Positions 46,837 to 57,733 of a DNA stretch of 64,000 nt are shown piece after piece (the first letter of the stretch is position 1; each line of letters begins with the position of its first letter). The notes beneath the pieces are model-generated. The model was not told the DNA's origin. It did no database searches and saw nothing but the letters and a program-made list of their open reading frames with translations. The position numbers were made by a program, and so were the translations under genes. The DNA comes from Rhodococcoides trifolii (lineage in GTDB: Bacteria > Actinomycetota > Actinomycetes > Mycobacteriales > Mycobacteriaceae). The stretch is from positions 806,001 to 870,000 of the forward strand of contig NZ_BMCU01000002.1 of NCBI RefSeq assembly GCF_014635345.1. Reading direction: 5' to 3'.

Positions 46837-47427
46837 TCACCGTCGGCGGGCTCTGACCACCACGTCGTGCAACTCGGCCTCGTGCGCTTGGCGACTGGTC
46901 TCCCGAGCTGTCACGATCTCCCACTCCGCCGGGTCGAGGAGCGCCGTGATGCCGGCGGCGGTGGCGGACGCGGACTCGGGTGGCTCGTGGTCGCCGTGAT
47001 GGCCGTGATGCAGGTGGCCGACGATCAGCAGCGTGCCGGCGGGAGCGACCCAGGTCGCGAGCCGATCGTAGAATTCGAGTTGCGGCATGGCGGGATGCGC
47101 ATAGTGGGTAGTCACCAGGTCGAACGTGCCGTCGGGCCTCCAGGTGGACAGGTCCGCCTCGACCCACTCGATGTCCAGGCCGCTCGCTCTGGCGGATGCG
47201 TGGGCCAGTGCGTCGGCGGCAATGTCGGCGCCGGTGACTCGCCACCCCTGCTGAGCTAGCCAGATCGCCTCGGTTCCTGCGCCGCACCCAGCCTCCAATG
47301 CGGTGCCGGGCGTCAGCTCGGCGACTTCGTGCATCAGGTACGGGTTGGGTGCGCCGTCGGCCATCGCGGTGCCGCGCGTGCTCTGCCAAATGTCGTCCCA
47401 GTACTTCTTGTCGAACGAGTGCGTCAT
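46837..47427 (-). CDS. SAM-dependent methyltransferase (class I)
   Basis: A 196-residue methyltransferase. It opens FDKKYWDDIWQSTRG, typical of a small actinobacterial methyltransferase group related to thiopurine and tellurite-resistance methyltransferases. The SAM motif I ALEAGCGAGTEAIWLAQQG is followed by VTGADIAADAL and DLVTTHYAHPAM. It is divergent from a secreted-protein gene, with a CAAGTTAACTTG palindrome between them. The natural substrate is unknown; a detoxification role regulated by a ligand-responsive repressor is an inference. Confidence 0.82.
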   Translation of the reverse strand: MTHSFDKKYWDDIWQSTRGTAMADGAPNPYLMHEVAELTPGTALEAGCGAGTEAIWLAQQGWRVTGADIAADALAHASARASGLDIEWVEADLSTWRPDGTFDLVTTHYAHPAMPQLEFYDRLATWVAPAGTLLIVGHLHHGHHGDHEPPESASATAAGITALLDPAEWEIVTARETSRQAHEAELHDVVVRARRR

Positions 47428-47459
47428 GGGCTCATGGTGACCTCGGGTCTGTCGATTTG

Positions 47460-47489
47460 GCAAGTTAACTTGCTGAACCGGCAAGTTCG
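47460..47489. promoter_or_regulatory. MarR-like operator palindrome
   Basis: GCAAGTTAACTTGC (47460-47473) is a perfect 14-base palindrome. Its half-site GCAAGTT recurs at 47481-47487, 21 bases later. It lies 33 bases upstream of the methyltransferase start and 80 bases before the secreted-protein start. CAAGTT/AACTTG palindromes are typical of MarR-type repressors, but no such gene is in the window. Confidence 0.6.
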
Positions 47490-47553
47490 AGTCGTTACCC
47501 GACCGAAGCGTGTTTTTTATCGGACCGGAAGGTCTGTGTTCTAGCGTCCCCTC

Positions 47554-47979
47554 ATGCACATCAAACGGGTGATCGTCGTTCTGGCCGTTCTAGCGGCCTC
47601 CCTCGGATTGGCCTCTTGGCCCGCGTCGGCCGAACCGACTTCGGTGGCCGCGCCGCCGTCCACGGAATTCCTTTACACGACCAAGGCCGGCGGCGAGATG
47701 TACCGCGTCTTCACCGTTGGCAGTGTCGAGGACTTCTTCACCACCGACCGGGCCATCGACACGCAGCCGGGCGGGGAGATCCGTGCCGTCAAATACGGCA
47801 ATGCGGCTCCCGCGCAATGGGACTACTACCGAGTCATCGGTGATACGTACTGGATTCTGCAGGGTGTCGTGTTCCTCCCGCAGCCGTTGTGCGCGTTCGG
47901 ACACTGCCACCAGGTTCTGGCCAATCAGAGTACGGGCGGGAACTATCCGGGGACGGTGGATTTCTTGGCGCCGGCGTAA
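47554..47979 (+). CDS. Small secreted protein of unknown function
   Basis: 141 residues with a clear Sec signal peptide (KRVIVVLAVLAASLGLASWPASA, cut probably after ASA at about residue 26). The mature part has two Cys near the C-terminus (PLCAFGHCHQVL), which could pair in the oxidising exterior, and several aromatic repeats (FLYTTKAGGEMYRVF). I do not recognise a family. TAGCGT lies 6 bases before the ATG, consistent with a leaderless mRNA. Confidence 0.68.
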   Translation: MHIKRVIVVLAVLAASLGLASWPASAEPTSVAAPPSTEFLYTTKAGGEMYRVFTVGSVEDFFTTDRAIDTQPGGEIRAVKYGNAAPAQWDYYRVIGDTYWILQGVVFLPQPLCAFGHCHQVLANQSTGGNYPGTVDFLAPA

Positions 47980-47994
47980 GTCCATGCACACGGG

Positions 47995-48017
47995 TACGAC
48001 ATACTTGATCTGTCGTA
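47995..48017 (+). terminator. Possible hairpin after the secreted-protein gene
   Basis: TACGACA (47995-48001) and TGTCGTA (48011-48017) form a 7-bp stem with a 9-base loop, followed by TTCTGTT. It may be a weak intrinsic terminator. It could instead be a protein-binding site just upstream of the HNH endonuclease promoter. Confidence 0.4.
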
Positions 48018-48043
48018 TTCTGTTGCAGTAGTTACTCTTTGGG

Positions 48044-48087
48044 TTGCGAGTCGGATCCAGACCAGCTAGTATGGAACACATGTTCGA
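48044..48087 (+). promoter_or_regulatory. Promoter and probable LexA box of the HNH endonuclease gene
   Basis: TTGCGA (48044-48049) and TAGTAT (48067-48072) are 17 bases apart. TAGTAT lies 7 bases before the ATG at 48080, so the mRNA should be leaderless. TGGAAC-ACAT-GTTCGA (48072-48087) matches the actinobacterial LexA consensus TCGAAC-N4-GTTCGA at 11 of 12 fixed positions and overlaps the -10 end and start codon. Direct repression lifted by DNA damage is expected. Confidence 0.7.
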
Positions 48088-50011
48088 ACCGGGGGGTTCC
48101 AGTGGTGTCTTGGGTGCGGTCAAGTCCGCACCGGAGCTGACCGCTGCCCTGTCCCACGCCCAGGCCGAGGTCAACCGCCTCGACGCCGTGCGGGTGCATC
48201 ACGCTTACGACTTCCTCGATCTGCGCTTGAGCGCGGAGATCGACCGTGAGGCGCGCAGCGGAGACGGTGACCATGTGCGGGCGTCCCGAACCGCCGCATG
48301 CGACGTGTCGCAAGCTCTGAACCTGTCTTTCACCGTGGCGTCGACCATGATCGACGCCGGGGAAGAACTCTGGCACCGGCTTCCCCTGATCGATACCGAA
48401 TTCACAGCAGGGACATTGGATTTGGCTCGGATCAAAGTAATTACCGGCGTCCTCCGTCAGGCGTCCGACGACACCGTCGCCGTACTCGAACCCGACGTTC
48501 TCGCAGCGGCTCAGCTGTACAACCCCAAATCCCTGCGCGACACGATCTGGGAACTGTGGTTCGACCACAACCCGGACGAAGCTGCAGAGGTGCGAAAGCG
48601 AAACCTGCGCAACAATACTGGGGTCCGTCGCTCGAAGAGACCTGACGGTGGCGCCGACGTGGTCATCACCACCGACGAACACAGCGCCGACGAGTTCGTG
48701 GCTCGTGTCGCCGAGATAGCCGACACCGTTTGCAAGAACGACACGCGTTCCAAGGGGCAGCTGCAGGCGGCCGCCGTGACCGCGATGGCGCAGGGAAATA
48801 CTGCCATCGGCTGTGCGTGCGGACTCGCCGATTGCCCCGTCAAGGATGTCGACATCGTTCCGCCTCCGGCGAAGCGAATCGTCGCGCACATGGACATCGA
48901 ACTGCTGCTCGGCCTGACCTCGAACCCGCCGACCCTCGCCGACGGAACACCGTTGCCCCCTGACATCGCGCGGTTCATCGCATCCGATGCTCAATGGCAG
49001 CTCATCCTGACCGAGATGGTCGAACTGGCGGCGCCGGAAATCGAGCGTCGGGCCAACGGCGCGCCGTCGGAACGAGAGGAGTCCGACGACGACGTCGATG
49101 CGGTGGCTGACCAGTGCGGGCCCAACGACGCAGACGACCAGGTGTCGGAGAAGCCGGCGAAGACACCGACACCTCCTTCACCCCCGCCCTGCCTGAAACG
49201 GGTGCGCGTCATGCGCCGTCGCAGTCGAACGTACGAACCGCCACCACTTCCGGACCCGAGTACTGAACAGCCGCACCGCCCACGCCTTCGCGGATGGCAC
49301 GCCGCGCTGCTCGCGCACATCGATGCCCAGCTCGAGGGAATACGGAAGAACCCTGCGCTCGCGCTCGGCGTACACCCCGACGGGCACGGCGGATACACAG
49401 TTCCACCCACAGGGGCGCTCAGCTACAAACCCACCGTCGAAGTTGCGGCCTTGGTGCGTGCTCGCTATCGCACCTGCACCGCGCCCGGGTGCATGAGGCC
49501 GTTCGACGATTGCCAGCTCGACCACGTCGTCGAGTTCGACCACGACAACCCCCTGAACGGCGGGTGGTCGATCGTCGAGAACATCCAACCTCTGTGCCTG
49601 GTGCACCATCAGGCGAAGACCGAGAAACGATGGCGTGCCTCGCTTCTTGCCGGTGGGTTCGTGTGCTGGCGTCTCGACACCGGGGCGGTTCGAATCACCG
49701 CGCCCTCACCTGCCGTGGTTGCGTTGGCGAACCTCGCATTCGACGACCCCGCGGTCTCCGAGCCCGATCCTGAGCCCAACGGACCGTGGAGGCGGAAACT
49801 CTCGACTCCGTTGCCGGACGACATCGACGCCCCGACCTGGTGGGAGAAGCACCATCTGCACCACGAGGCTTGGGAGCATCTCACGTTGTCCGCGATTGCC
49901 CGACTCAAGTCATCCGAGCATCGCGATACGGCCAGGCGGCTGCGGAACAAATACCTCGAACACAGGGCAGTCCTGCGTGCGCGGTATCTAGCGAAGCCGC
50001 CGCCGTTCTGA
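48080..50011 (+). CDS. DUF222/HNH endonuclease protein of the 13E12 repeat family
   Basis: A 643-residue protein with an N-terminal DUF222 helical region, a Cys-pair segment (IGCACGLADCPVK) and a Pro-rich spacer. The HNH nuclease domain near residues 465-515 reads RYRTCTAPGCMRPFDDCQLDHVVEFDHDNPLNGGWSIVENIQPLCLVHHQAK, with zinc-binding Cys and catalytic His. Mycobacterial relatives (REP13E12) are multicopy, and several are SOS-induced. The ATG at 48080 is preferred over 48071 because the -10 element overlaps the latter. Mobility or a DNA-repair function is unproven. Confidence 0.85.
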   Translation: MFEPGGSSGVLGAVKSAPELTAALSHAQAEVNRLDAVRVHHAYDFLDLRLSAEIDREARSGDGDHVRASRTAACDVSQALNLSFTVASTMIDAGEELWHRLPLIDTEFTAGTLDLARIKVITGVLRQASDDTVAVLEPDVLAAAQLYNPKSLRDTIWELWFDHNPDEAAEVRKRNLRNNTGVRRSKRPDGGADVVITTDEHSADEFVARVAEIADTVCKNDTRSKGQLQAAAVTAMAQGNTAIGCACGLADCPVKDVDIVPPPAKRIVAHMDIELLLGLTSNPPTLADGTPLPPDIARFIASDAQWQLILTEMVELAAPEIERRANGAPSEREESDDDVDAVADQCGPNDADDQVSEKPAKTPTPPSPPPCLKRVRVMRRRSRTYEPPPLPDPSTEQPHRPRLRGWHAALLAHIDAQLEGIRKNPALALGVHPDGHGGYTVPPTGALSYKPTVEVAALVRARYRTCTAPGCMRPFDDCQLDHVVEFDHDNPLNGGWSIVENIQPLCLVHHQAKTEKRWRASLLAGGFVCWRLDTGAVRITAPSPAVVALANLAFDDPAVSEPDPEPNGPWRRKLSTPLPDDIDAPTWWEKHHLHHEAWEHLTLSAIARLKSSEHRDTARRLRNKYLEHRAVLRARYLAKPPPF

Positions 50012-50040
50012 CGCTCGGTTTTGTCGGCGATACTCGACCG

Positions 50041-50398
50041 GTGTTCGCGCTCATCGTCACCGGACCACCCGGGTCCGGGAAAAGCAGTGTCCTGTCCAGC
50101 GACGGTCTGCGTCACAGCCACGATCGAGGACAATGACTACCGGGCGGCGCGGATGGCCGCGCTGAACGCCGACCACACCATGCTTGTCCGCCTCGAGGCC
50201 GAGCCCGACACCTTGCAGCGACGCATCAGGGACCGGGAGCCGGCCTCGTGGTCGGGCCTCGACGACTTGGTCCGGAACGCCCGCACTCTTGCGGACACGA
50301 TGGTGTTGCTGACTAGGGTCGATCTCGTCATCAGCACGGAAGGTCGTGAAGTCGACGATGTGGCGAGCGAACTACTGTCGGCGCTTCGTGTCGGCTGA
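50041..50398 (+). pseudogene. Broken P-loop NTPase/kinase gene
   Basis: From the GTG at 50041 the sequence reads FALIVTGPPGSGKSSVL, a perfect start with Walker A, but this frame stops at 50136. The family-like C-terminal part (ATIEDNDYRAARMAALNADHTMLVRLEAEPDTLQRRI, then ELLSALRVG) continues in another frame from about 50110 to 50398. The middle of a normal protein of roughly 180 residues is missing. The simplest reading is an internal deletion that joined the two ends out of frame. It follows the HNH gene by 29 bases. Confidence 0.75.
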
Positions 50399-50668
50399 CG
50401 CTATCCGTGTCATGTCGTAAACGTAGGACCGATCACCCTTGTAGCTCACCCAGACACCCTCGGGCGGCATGTCACTCGTCCCCGCCTCGGTGAACGGCCG
50501 GCTCGAGACGGTGCCGTCCCCGTCGCACACCACCCACCCGAAGTCGGGGAGCCGGCGGCACCACACGTCGAGGTCGACGCGCTTGAAGGCATGCGCACCC
50601 TCCGACTCGAAGGTGTACCTCAGGCCGTCCCCACGCCGCACGAAAATCAGACGTGCACCACGCACCAT
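50372..50668 (-). CDS. Hypothetical protein
   Basis: 98 residues with no family I recognise. The sequence is rich in aromatic residues and short beta-like stretches (RLIFVRRGDGLRYTFESEG; GWVVCDGDGTVS; GVWVSYKGDRSYVYD). It overlaps the VOC protein gene by 22 bases upstream and the broken P-loop gene at its end, so it is probably translated from the VOC mRNA. Coding status rests on gene-like composition and spacing only. Confidence 0.5.
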   Translation of the reverse strand: MVRGARLIFVRRGDGLRYTFESEGAHAFKRVDLDVWCRRLPDFGWVVCDGDGTVSSRPFTEAGTSDMPPEGVWVSYKGDRSYVYDMTRIASADTKRRQ

Positions 50669-50991
50669 TCGTTCCCCTCCGGATCGAGCAGGACCTGGAA
50701 CGAACCGGCGGTGTCGGAGTGCACGTTCCCCACCCGGACTGCACCGATAGCTTCGGCGGCCGAGGTTGCAGCCGCGATGTCGGTGACATCGACATCGAGG
50801 TGCAGGCGGTTCTTGATCGACTTCGTTTCGGGCACCCGCTGGAACGCGATGCGGTGCGTTCCCGGTGGATCGACGTAGTGCCAGTCGTCGTCACGTCGAT
50901 GCGGCTTGCCTCCTAACACCCCGGCCCAGAACTCCGCCAGCACTGCAGGGTCGTTGCAGTCGAACACCACTTCGTCCAGTCGCCCGATCAT
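50647..50991 (-). CDS. VOC (glyoxalase-like) family protein
   Basis: A 114-residue single vicinal-oxygen-chelate module: RLDEVVFDCNDPAVLAEFWAGVLG at the start and HLDVDVTD in the middle. VLLDPEGNEWCVVH at the end provides metal-ligand positions typical of the glyoxalase/bleomycin-resistance fold. TAACAT lies 7 bases before the ATG at 50991 (reverse strand), so the mRNA should be leaderless; upstream in-frame extensions are ignored. Substrate unknown. Confidence 0.78.
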   Translation of the reverse strand: MIGRLDEVVFDCNDPAVLAEFWAGVLGGKPHRRDDDWHYVDPPGTHRIAFQRVPETKSIKNRLHLDVDVTDIAAATSAAEAIGAVRVGNVHSDTAGSFQVLLDPEGNEWCVVHV

Positions 50992-51020
50992 GGCGGCGAT
51001 GTTAGTGGCACCCTGAGTAC

Positions 51021-52226
51021 GTGCGAGAGATGACGGCCGACGCTGCTCGGCGCATTGCCGTCGCCGCGCAAGGTTTCGGTCAGAAGCCTCCAGTGAAGGC
51101 GGACCGCCGCGCGCTCGCCAAAGTGCTTGCCTCGACGCAACTTCTGCAGATCGACTCGGTGTCGGTGGCCGTCCGGGCGCATTACGCACCGATCTTCAGC
51201 CGGATCGGGCCGTACGACCGGGACCTTCTCGACACTGCGACGTGGGCTCACACCGCTCGTAAGCCGCGGATGTTGGTCGAGTACTGGGCGCACGAGGCGG
51301 CGCTGATGCCGGTCGAGGACTGGCCGTTGATGAAGTGGCGAATGCGCAAGTACGAGAACGGTCGGTACGGCCACGCCCATCACGTCACGGAGCGCAATCC
51401 TCGGTTGGGACAAGACATTCGCGCAATCATCGACGAGGTCGGGCCGTCGAGTTCGGCCGACCTCGAGAAGTTGCTCGGGATGCAGCGAACCACCAAGAAG
51501 GGCCCGTGGTGGGACCCCACCGACGTGAAGGTGGTGTGTGAGCAGTTGTTCGCGTCGGGCCGTCTGTCGGTGGAGCGGAGGGTGGGTTTCGCGCGGCAGT
51601 ACGAGCTACCCGAGAAGGTACTCCCGGCCGGACTGGCGAGCACAGATATGTCCGAGGGCGACGCAGTCCGAGCGTTGGTCGCGAAATCGGCTCGCGCACT
51701 GGGCATTGCGACGGAGCCCGACCTGCGTGACTACTACCGTCTGAAACGAGAGCAGACCACTCCCGCGATCGTCGACCTGATCGACGACGGCGTCCTGGAA
51801 CCGGTGACGGTCCGCGGGTGGGGTAGTCCGGCGTACCTGCACGTCGACGCGACGGTTCCACGCAAGAGTGTGGGAGCAGCGCTGCTGTGCCCGTTCGATC
51901 CGCTGATCTTCTTCCGTACGCGCACGGAACGGATTTTCGACTTCCATTACCGCATCGAGATCTACACGCCCGAACCCAAGCGGCAGTTCGGCTACTACGT
52001 CTTTCCGTTCCTGCTGGACGGTGAGTTGCGCGCACGAGTCGACATCAAGGCGGACAGAGCAGCAAACGCGCTCAGGGTGCCGGGTGCGTTCCTCGAAACC
52101 GGTCACGATCGCGGGGTGGTCGTCCCGGCCCTGACGAACAGTCTTCGTGAGATGGCGTCGTGGCTCGGTCTCGACGACGTGATCGTGGGGGAGAGGGGCG
52201 ACCTCGCTCAGTTCTTACGCAACTGA
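51021..52226 (+). CDS. YcaQ/AlkX-like winged-helix DNA glycosylase
   Basis: A 401-residue HTH_42 (DUF1006) protein. Homologues of this family unhook interstrand crosslinks and remove alkylated bases. The characteristic QXD motif occurs in TQLLQIDSVSVAVRAHY (about 41-57). WAHEAALMP follows, as does the C-terminal LCPFDPLIFFRTRTERIFDFHYRIEIYTPEPKRQFGYYVFPFLLDGELRARVDIKADR, which is highly typical. The GTG at 51021 or ATG at 51030 could be the start. The end overlaps the convergent ribbon-helix-helix gene by 19 bases. Confidence 0.85.
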   Translation: MREMTADAARRIAVAAQGFGQKPPVKADRRALAKVLASTQLLQIDSVSVAVRAHYAPIFSRIGPYDRDLLDTATWAHTARKPRMLVEYWAHEAALMPVEDWPLMKWRMRKYENGRYGHAHHVTERNPRLGQDIRAIIDEVGPSSSADLEKLLGMQRTTKKGPWWDPTDVKVVCEQLFASGRLSVERRVGFARQYELPEKVLPAGLASTDMSEGDAVRALVAKSARALGIATEPDLRDYYRLKREQTTPAIVDLIDDGVLEPVTVRGWGSPAYLHVDATVPRKSVGAALLCPFDPLIFFRTRTERIFDFHYRIEIYTPEPKRQFGYYVFPFLLDGELRARVDIKADRAANALRVPGAFLETGHDRGVVVPALTNSLREMASWLGLDDVIVGERGDLAQFLRN

Positions 52227-52651
52227 TCGCGAAGTGCCCCCTGCATGGCTTTCGACATCCATGAGTTGAGCGACATCCCGTTCTGCTGCGCCGCTTCCTC
52301 GGCGCGGGACTTCATCTGCTCGGCAAGGCGCAGGGTGACGCGGCTGATGTCGCCGGCAGCGTCGTCGAACGCGGTTCGGGGGTCGACCCGTTCGTCGGAC
52401 ATCCCGGGCTCCGCGGCCACGACGTCGACGACAGCGTCGGCTCCGGACAATCGCACGTGGACGGAGATTCCGTCGGCCTGATTCGACACCTCGGCGGCCA
52501 TGTCGGCCAGGGCGGCGAGCAGCATCAGCCGAGCAGAGTTCTGCGCTGCTACCCCGAGAGCAGCCGCCACGTTCTTGGTCTGCTCGTCGCCCAATGCGGC
52601 AGCAGCGACGAGGTCGTCGGACAGGCGGGCGGTGTATGTGTCCAGGTTCAT
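52208..52651 (-). CDS. Ribbon-helix-helix protein, HicB-antitoxin-like, without a toxin partner
   Basis: 147 residues. The C-terminal segment [40 protein letters not shown] is an Arc/HicB-type DNA-binding ribbon-helix-helix. The N-terminal part may be a degenerate HicB-like domain. No HicA-type toxin or other small partner is adjacent. It faces away from thyX across a 69-base region full of GTGAC/GTCAC elements, its likely autoregulatory operator. It may be an orphan antitoxin or a stand-alone repressor. Confidence 0.68.
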   Translation of the reverse strand: MNLDTYTARLSDDLVAAAALGDEQTKNVAAALGVAAQNSARLMLLAALADMAAEVSNQADGISVHVRLSGADAVVDVVAAEPGMSDERVDPRTAFDDAAGDISRVTLRLAEQMKSRAEEAAQQNGMSLNSWMSKAMQGALRDQLRKN

Positions 52652-52658
52652 GACACCA

Positions 52659-52713
52659 CTGTGACGTCACAGATGACATCAGTCAACTGTCACAGCGATG
52701 TCATGGATAGAGT
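52659..52713. promoter_or_regulatory. Nested palindromes and -10 element between the RHH gene and thyX
   Basis: CTGTGACGTCACAG (52659-52672) is a perfect palindrome. ATGACATC (52673-52680) and GATGTCAT (52697-52704) are inverted arms, with CTGTCACAG between them. TAGAGT (52708-52713) lies 7 bases before the thyX ATG. The cluster of GTCAC/GTGAC words suits a ribbon-helix-helix repressor and would control both genes. Confidence 0.65.
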
Positions 52714-52720
52714 CACCGAC

Positions 52721-53470
52721 ATGAATACCGCTCGCCTGTCGGTTCGGATGGTGGCAACCACCCACTTCGAACAACCGGACGACATCCCCTGGAGTACGGA
52801 CGCCGACGGCGGGCAAGCGTTGGTCGAATTCGCCGGTCGGGCCTGCTATCAAAGCTGGTCCAAGCCCAACCCGCGGACCGCGACGAACGGCGGCTATCTC
52901 GGTCACCTACTGGCCGTGGGCAACCTGTCGGTGCTCGAACACGCGAACGTCAGCTTCTACATCACCGGCATCTCGCGGTCGTGCAGCCACGAGTTGATCC
53001 GGCACCGGCACTTCTCCTTCTCTCAACTCTCGCAGCGGTCGGTGCCCGAGCGCGACGCGAACATCGTGCTCCCTCCGGCCATCGAAGCGAACCCGACGCT
53101 TGCCGAATTGTTCGCGAAGGCAACGGATACGAGTCGAGAGGCGTACTCCGAGTTGCTCGACGCACTCGAATCTGCGTTGGGCGCCGACTCGCCCGCCGTG
53201 GTGAGTGGGAAGCAAGCTCGGCAGGCGGCGCGCGGAGTACTCCCGAATGCGACCGAAACCCGAGTAGTGGTGACCGGTAACTACCGCGCTTGGCGGCACT
53301 TCGTGGCCATGCGCGCCACCGAACACGCCGACGTCGAAATTCGTCGACTCGCCATCGAATGTCTGCGCCAGTTGGCCTCGACGGCCCCACACGTCTTCGG
53401 CGATTTCGAGATCGAGACCCTTCCCGACGGAACCGAAGTAGCGCAGAGTCCCATTACTACCGAGGTGTAG
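52721..53470 (+). CDS. thyX: FAD-dependent thymidylate synthase ThyX
   Basis: Flavin-dependent methylation of dUMP to dTMP using methylene-tetrahydrofolate and NADPH. The 249 residues align with mycobacterial ThyX along their whole length, including [40 protein letters not shown] (the RHRX7S motif at residues 94-104) and [19 protein letters not shown]. One visible difference is SQRSVPE where M. tuberculosis has SQRYVPE. The ATG at 52721 is supported by TAGAGT 7 bases before it. dapA follows after 21 bases, as in M. tuberculosis. Confidence 0.96.
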   Translation: MNTARLSVRMVATTHFEQPDDIPWSTDADGGQALVEFAGRACYQSWSKPNPRTATNGGYLGHLLAVGNLSVLEHANVSFYITGISRSCSHELIRHRHFSFSQLSQRSVPERDANIVLPPAIEANPTLAELFAKATDTSREAYSELLDALESALGADSPAVVSGKQARQAARGVLPNATETRVVVTGNYRAWRHFVAMRATEHADVEIRRLAIECLRQLASTAPHVFGDFEIETLPDGTEVAQSPITTEV

Positions 53471-56222
<2,752 letters not shown>

Positions 56223-56226
<4 letters not shown>

Positions 56227-56993
56227 GCAGCAAGCAGTCGCCAGAGGCCCACAAGGCCTAGAACCACGATGGCGATGCGCAGAGCGGTGGGAGACAGTCG
56301 GCGTCCGTATCGGGCGCCGACTGTTCCGCCTATCAGAGAGCCGACGGCGATCAATCCCGCTGCAGCCCAACTGATTCGGTCGAAAGCAACGATGGTGTAG
56401 GCGATTGCGGCCACGATGTTGACGATGAGCGAGAGCAAATTCTTCGCCGCGTTCATGCGCTGCATGGTTTCGGGGAGCAGTGCCCCCATCACGCCGATCA
56501 GCAGAATGCCCTGTGCCGCAGTGAAATAGCCGCCGTACACGCCGACGGCGTAGGTGCCGACCGTGAGCAGTGTCGAGCGAACCGGGCCCATCGCGTTCGT
56601 GGATTCGGACCGGCCACGTGCCCAGTCCTGAATCTTGGAACCGACGAGAACCAGGATCAACGCCAGTACGAGGAGTACGGGCACGATCGAGGTGAAGGTG
56701 TCCTCGGGCAGATGCAATAGGAGCCATGCGCCGGTCAGCGCACCCAGAAAGGACGCCGGCATCTGCCAGCGGAGCCTGCGCCACTGCCCCTTCAGCTCCC
56801 GCCGATATCCCCAGGTGCCGGACACACCGCCGGCGACGAGTCCCACCGCGTTGCTCATCGTCGCAACGACCGGCGGGTAGCCGAAGGCGACCAGCGTGGG
56901 GAACGTGATCAGGGTGCCGGATCCGACGATCGCGTTGATCGCACCGGCACCGAAGCCGGCCAGCAGGATGACGACGATCTCGAATGCGGACAC
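56223..56993 (-). CDS. TauE/SafE family membrane protein
   Basis: A 256-residue permease with about eight hydrophobic helices and two copies of the family motif region: AGFGAGAINAIVGSGTLITFPTLVAFG near the start and GVYGGYFTAAQGILLIGVMGALLP in the second half. Members export sulfite, sulfoacetate or related anions; the substrate here is unknown. The GTG at 56993 follows TAGCGT by 7 bases on the reverse strand (leaderless). Its stop overlaps that of rnj by 4 bases. Confidence 0.85.
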
Positions 56994-57000
56994 CGGTGCG

Positions 57001-57044
57001 ACGCTACGACACGGCGAACGCCACCCAGTCGGCGCAGGTACCGT
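57001..57044. promoter_or_regulatory. Divergent -10 elements for the TauE gene and TIGR03085 gene
   Basis: TAGCGT on the reverse strand (57001-57006) lies 7 bases before the TauE-family GTG. TACCGT (57039-57044) lies 6 bases before the ATG at 57051. Both promoters share a 57-base intergenic space. Confidence 0.5.
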
Positions 57045-57050
57045 CTGCCT

Positions 57051-57677
57051 ATGAGTTTTGCGAGCAGGGAACGTCAGGACTTGGCAACGACGATGGTCGA
57101 GATGGGGCCCGATGCGCCCACCTTGTGCGGAGACTGGACGGTGCGAGACCTGGCTGCACACCTGGTCATTCGTGAACGCCGCTTCGACGCCATGGCAGGC
57201 ATCTTCCTGCCGCCGCTCGCCGGGTACACCGAGAAGGTTCAGAAGTCGGTTGCGCGCACACCGTGGCCCGACCTGGTCGCGGATCTCCGATCCGGGCCGC
57301 CGATCTGGTCGCCGTACAAGTTGCTCGACTCGCAGGTGAACGTGCACGAGATGTTCGTGCACCACGAAGACGTCCGCCGCGCCGGACCGGGAGAGTGGAC
57401 GGCGCGCACCCTGTCCACCGACACCCAGACCGCCCTGTGGCGGTTCGTCCGCCTCATGGGTCGCCTGAGTTACCGCACATCGCCCGTCGGGGTGACCGTC
57501 GTGGCGCCCGGTGGTCGCCGCGAGGTGCTGCGCGGAGGGCGACGAGGCGACGTCGTTCTGCGAGGCGAGCCGTCGGAGTTGCTGCTCCACGCCTTGGGGC
57601 GCGACGCCGTCGACCTCGAGTTCGAGGGTGACCAGGCGGACATCGACGCGCTGAACGCGGTGGACAGGGCTGTTTGA
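57051..57677 (+). CDS. TIGR03085 family DinB-like metal-binding protein
   Basis: 208 residues in the DinB/mycothiol-dependent maleylpyruvate isomerase superfamily, in the actinobacterial subgroup TIGR03085. The N-terminal four-helix core has [20 protein letters not shown], and the later [15 protein letters not shown] supplies His ligands for a divalent metal. Mycothiol-dependent transfer chemistry is suggested by the superfamily and by the organism type, but the substrate is unknown. Confidence 0.82.
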   Translation: MSFASRERQDLATTMVEMGPDAPTLCGDWTVRDLAAHLVIRERRFDAMAGIFLPPLAGYTEKVQKSVARTPWPDLVADLRSGPPIWSPYKLLDSQVNVHEMFVHHEDVRRAGPGEWTARTLSTDTQTALWRFVRLMGRLSYRTSPVGVTVVAPGGRREVLRGGRRGDVVLRGEPSELLLHALGRDAVDLEFEGDQADIDALNAVDRAV

Positions 57678-57720
57678 GTGTTGCTGGTGTTGCGGATGGT
57701 CCTGAAGGTGATGATGCGAC

Positions 57721-57726
57721 TAACCT
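57721..57726 (+). promoter_or_regulatory. -10 element deciding the ftsK start
   Basis: TAACCT lies 7 bases before the ATG at 57734. It supports that ATG over the in-frame TTG at 57674, which would overlap the preceding gene. Confidence 0.5.
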
Positions 57727-57733
57727 GACAACC

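Noticed and set aside
52208-52651. A complete HicAB toxin-antitoxin module
   Set aside because: No HicA or other toxin-sized gene lies on either side; the neighbours are the YcaQ-like gene and thyX.
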